A stretch of DNA of 6,322 nucleotides, taken from Oscillospiraceae bacterium (GTDB lineage Bacteria > Bacillota > Clostridia > Oscillospirales > Oscillospiraceae). The stretch is taken from positions 1-6,322 of the forward strand of contig JAKSQI010000093.1 of the NCBI GenBank assembly GCA_024404215.1, read 5' to 3'. The notes beneath the pieces were generated by a model. That model was not told the DNA's origin. It made no database searches and saw nothing but the letters and a program-made list of their open reading frames with translations. Below, in pieces: positions 4,809 to 6,322 of the stretch. The stretch's first letter is position 1. Each line of letters starts with the position of its first letter. A program made the position numbers and the translations under genes.

Positions 4809-6322
4809 GGTCTTCCCTCCTTTCTGAGCTGCCGGACTGCAGGTCATACACCCGACGGTAAATGCCATCCTGAGCCATTAGCTCCCGGTGGCTGCCGCAC
4901 TGGGCCACACGGCCCTTATCCAGAACCAAAATTCGGTCGGCGTTCATCAGCGTGCTGATGCGGTGGGAAACCAGAATTAAAGTGCTGCTGCCGGTTCCCT
5001 CACGGAGGGCATCACGGATGCGGGCATCGGTCTGCATGTCCAGGTTGGACATGCTGTCATCAAAGACTACAATGGGACTCTTCAGCATTAGGGTGCGGGC
5101 CATTGCCACCCGCTGCTTTTGACCGCCGGACAGAGTTACACCCCGTTCGCCAACCATGGTGTCGTAGCCTTGGGGGAAGCTTTGGATATCTTCGTCAATG
5201 GAGGCCAGATCGGCCGCCTTCCGGATAGCCTCCGGACTTTGGTCCTCAGCAGCAATGCCGATGTTTTCAGCTATAGTTTTAGAAAAGAGAAAGGGCTCCT
5301 GAAGAACTAAACCAACGCCTCGACGGAGGTATGGCAGATCTATGCTGTGGATGTCCACATCGCCAATGGTGATGCTGCCCTGATTCTCCGGTAGGTCGTA
5401 CAGGCGGTTCAGCAGGTAGGTCAGGGTAGATTTTCCGCTTCCGGTTCCACCCAATATGCCAAAGACGGAGCCTGCCGGCACAGTAAAGCTGACATCCTCC
5501 AGCACCGGACGGTCGTCATAAGCAAAGGTAACATGGCTGAAGGTTATATCCCGGTTCAGCGACGGCTGACTGCCGTTTTCGTCAAAGCTCTCCTCTTCTG
5601 CTTGGATGACCTCCTGAATGCGCTGGAGGGCAACGCCGGTACGGCTCATTTCGGAAAGCAGGTGTCCCATTTGACGAACCGGGCCGCCAATGGTTTGGGT
5701 GTAGCTGATGAAAACCAGCAGAGTTCCCAGGGTAATGCGGCCTCGAACCACCAGCAGGGCGCCAACGGCCACCACAGCCAGCAGCTGCAGACCGGAAACC
5801 ACATCGCCCAACCCCCAGAATATGCCTAGAATATAGCCCATATCCAGCCATTTCTGCGCATAGATGTTGTTCTTTTCGTCAAAGGTATCCATTTCGTAGG
5901 CTTCCCGACCAAAGGCCCGAACCACTCGCACGCCGGTGAGGTTCTCTTGAACCTTAACCATCAGGTCTCCCTCGGCCTCGTCACAGGCCATGAATTTCTT
6001 GTAAGCCCGACGATAGAAGAGGACGGAGTAGAGAACAATGATGGGCACAAAGATGCCGCACACCAAAGCCATGACTGTATCCAGGGTGAACATGATAAGG
6101 AAAGCAGCCAGCAAAAGCAGAATGGTGCGAATGAGCTCAATAAGCTGTTTTTCAATGAAATTCCGGGTTGTTTCCACATCGGAGGTACAGCGTTGAATGA
6201 TATCCCCGGTCAGGTTGTCTGTGTGCCAGGAAAAGGGAAGGTACTGCACGTGGCGGAAGAGGCTGTTGCGCAAACGCAGGATAAAGCCCTCCGTTCCCCG
6301 GGCCAAAGCAGAGCGGGACAGG
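4801..6322 (-). CDS. ABC exporter half-transporter, subunit with degenerate Walker B (BmrC/TM287-like), N-terminus outside window
   Basis: The frame is open to the right edge (LSRSALARGTEGF at the edge), so this is the C-terminal 506 residues. A TTG at 6306 could be taken as a start, but family members have about 70-90 residues more here, including the first membrane helices. Visible parts, numbered from that TTG codon as 1, are the remaining membrane domain (hydrophobic stretches near 58-75, 78-97, 157-187 and 192-208) and an ATPase domain from about 253. Motifs are Walker A GGTGSGKST (286-294), Q-loop Gln336, canonical signature LSGGQ (392-396), Walker B IVVFDD with Asp417 in place of the catalytic Glu, and switch His448. 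Asp at that position marks the subunit that forms the degenerate ATP site in heterodimeric exporters; the partner's LSTGE completes that site. It is the first gene of the operon seen here and overlaps the second by 8 bases. The operon promoter is outside the window. Confidence 0.93.
   Translation of the reverse strand, partial: LSRSALARGTEGFILRLRNSLFRHVQYLPFSWHTDNLTGDIIQRCTSDVETTRNFIEKQLIELIRTILLLLAAFLIMFTLDTVMALVCGIFVPIIVLYSVLFYRRAYKKFMACDEAEGDLMVKVQENLTGVRVVRAFGREAYEMDTFDEKNNIYAQKWLDMGYILGIFWGLGDVVSGLQLLAVVAVGALLVVRGRITLGTLLVFISYTQTIGGPVRQMGHLLSEMSRTGVALQRIQEVIQAEEESFDENGSQPSLNRDITFSHVTFAYDDRPVLEDVSFTVPAGSVFGILGGTGSGKSTLTYLLNRLYDLPENQGSITIGDVDIHSIDLPYLRRGVGLVLQEPFLFSKTIAENIGIAAEDQSPEAIRKAADLASIDEDIQSFPQGYDTMVGERGVTLSGGQKQRVAMARTLMLKSPIVVFDDSMSNLDMQTDARIRDALREGTGSSTLILVSHRISTLMNADRILVLDKGRVAQCGSHRELMAQDGIYRRVYDLQSGSSERREDHG
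4815..4823 (-). promoter_or_regulatory. Ribosome binding site inside the upstream ABC gene, setting the start of the second subunit
   Basis: AAAGGAGGG reading from 4823 to 4815 lies within the last codons of the upstream ABC gene and 6 bases before the ATG at 4808. It supports re-initiation at the overlap ATGGATGA (4808-4801) and rules out the longer candidate start at 4868, which lacks a comparable site. Confidence 0.85.

Noticed and set aside
4002..4958. Plus-strand open frame (318 codons) opposite the ABC genes
   Set aside because: Antisense shadow of the membrane domain of the downstream ABC subunit; no family resemblance and no ribosome site of note.
6304..6306. TTG start of the upstream ABC subunit
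   Set aside because: The frame continues open to the window edge with residues typical of the family, and a start here would remove the first membrane helices.

Overview
The window looks like a chromosomal stretch from a low-to-mid-GC Bacillota, most likely a clostridial gut-type bacterium. The signs are near-consensus sigma-A promoters, strong AGGAGG-type ribosome binding sites, compact hairpin-plus-T terminators, a Gram-positive style lipoprotein L,D-transpeptidase, a heterodimeric ABC exporter of the BmrCD/TM287-288 type, and a standalone E2-like acyltransferase of a kind I associate with Clostridia. The assignment is inferred from gene families and style; no rRNA or tRNA is present to fix it.

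Layout: (1) Positions 3-146 (+) hold the last 47 codons of an Ala/Lys/Glu-rich, probably coiled-coil protein, followed by an unusually long hairpin (158-200). (2) 201-403 carries no convincing gene; its right end holds a hairpin that probably terminates the next gene on the minus strand. (3) 404-994 (-) is a histidine-phosphatase (phosphoglycerate mutase-like) protein. (4) 995-1145 is a compact divergent promoter region with one minus promoter, two overlapping plus promoters and an 8-bp inverted repeat. (5) 1146-1991 (+) is a standalone 2-oxoacid dehydrogenase E2-like acyltransferase-fold protein whose catalytic His and Asp positions are both replaced; it has its own terminator. (6) 2110-2931 (+) is a lipoprotein L,D-transpeptidase (YkuD domain) with its own promoter. 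A bidirectional terminator separates it from (7) the convergent minus-strand operon (6322 to 2997) encoding the two halves of a heterodimeric ABC exporter; the upstream half runs off the right edge.

The genes appear to be independent transcription units rather than one pathway. The only clear functional unit is the exporter pair: the start codon of the second subunit overlaps the end of the first, and their nucleotide-binding motifs are complementary (one canonical and one degenerate ATP site). The E2-like gene combines a near-consensus extended -10 promoter, a strong ribosome binding site and CGT/CGC-biased arginine codons, which together predict high expression of a protein whose function is not known. 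I found no mobile element, CRISPR array, RNA gene or clear new multi-gene system. The most unusual item is the E2-like protein with the altered active site.
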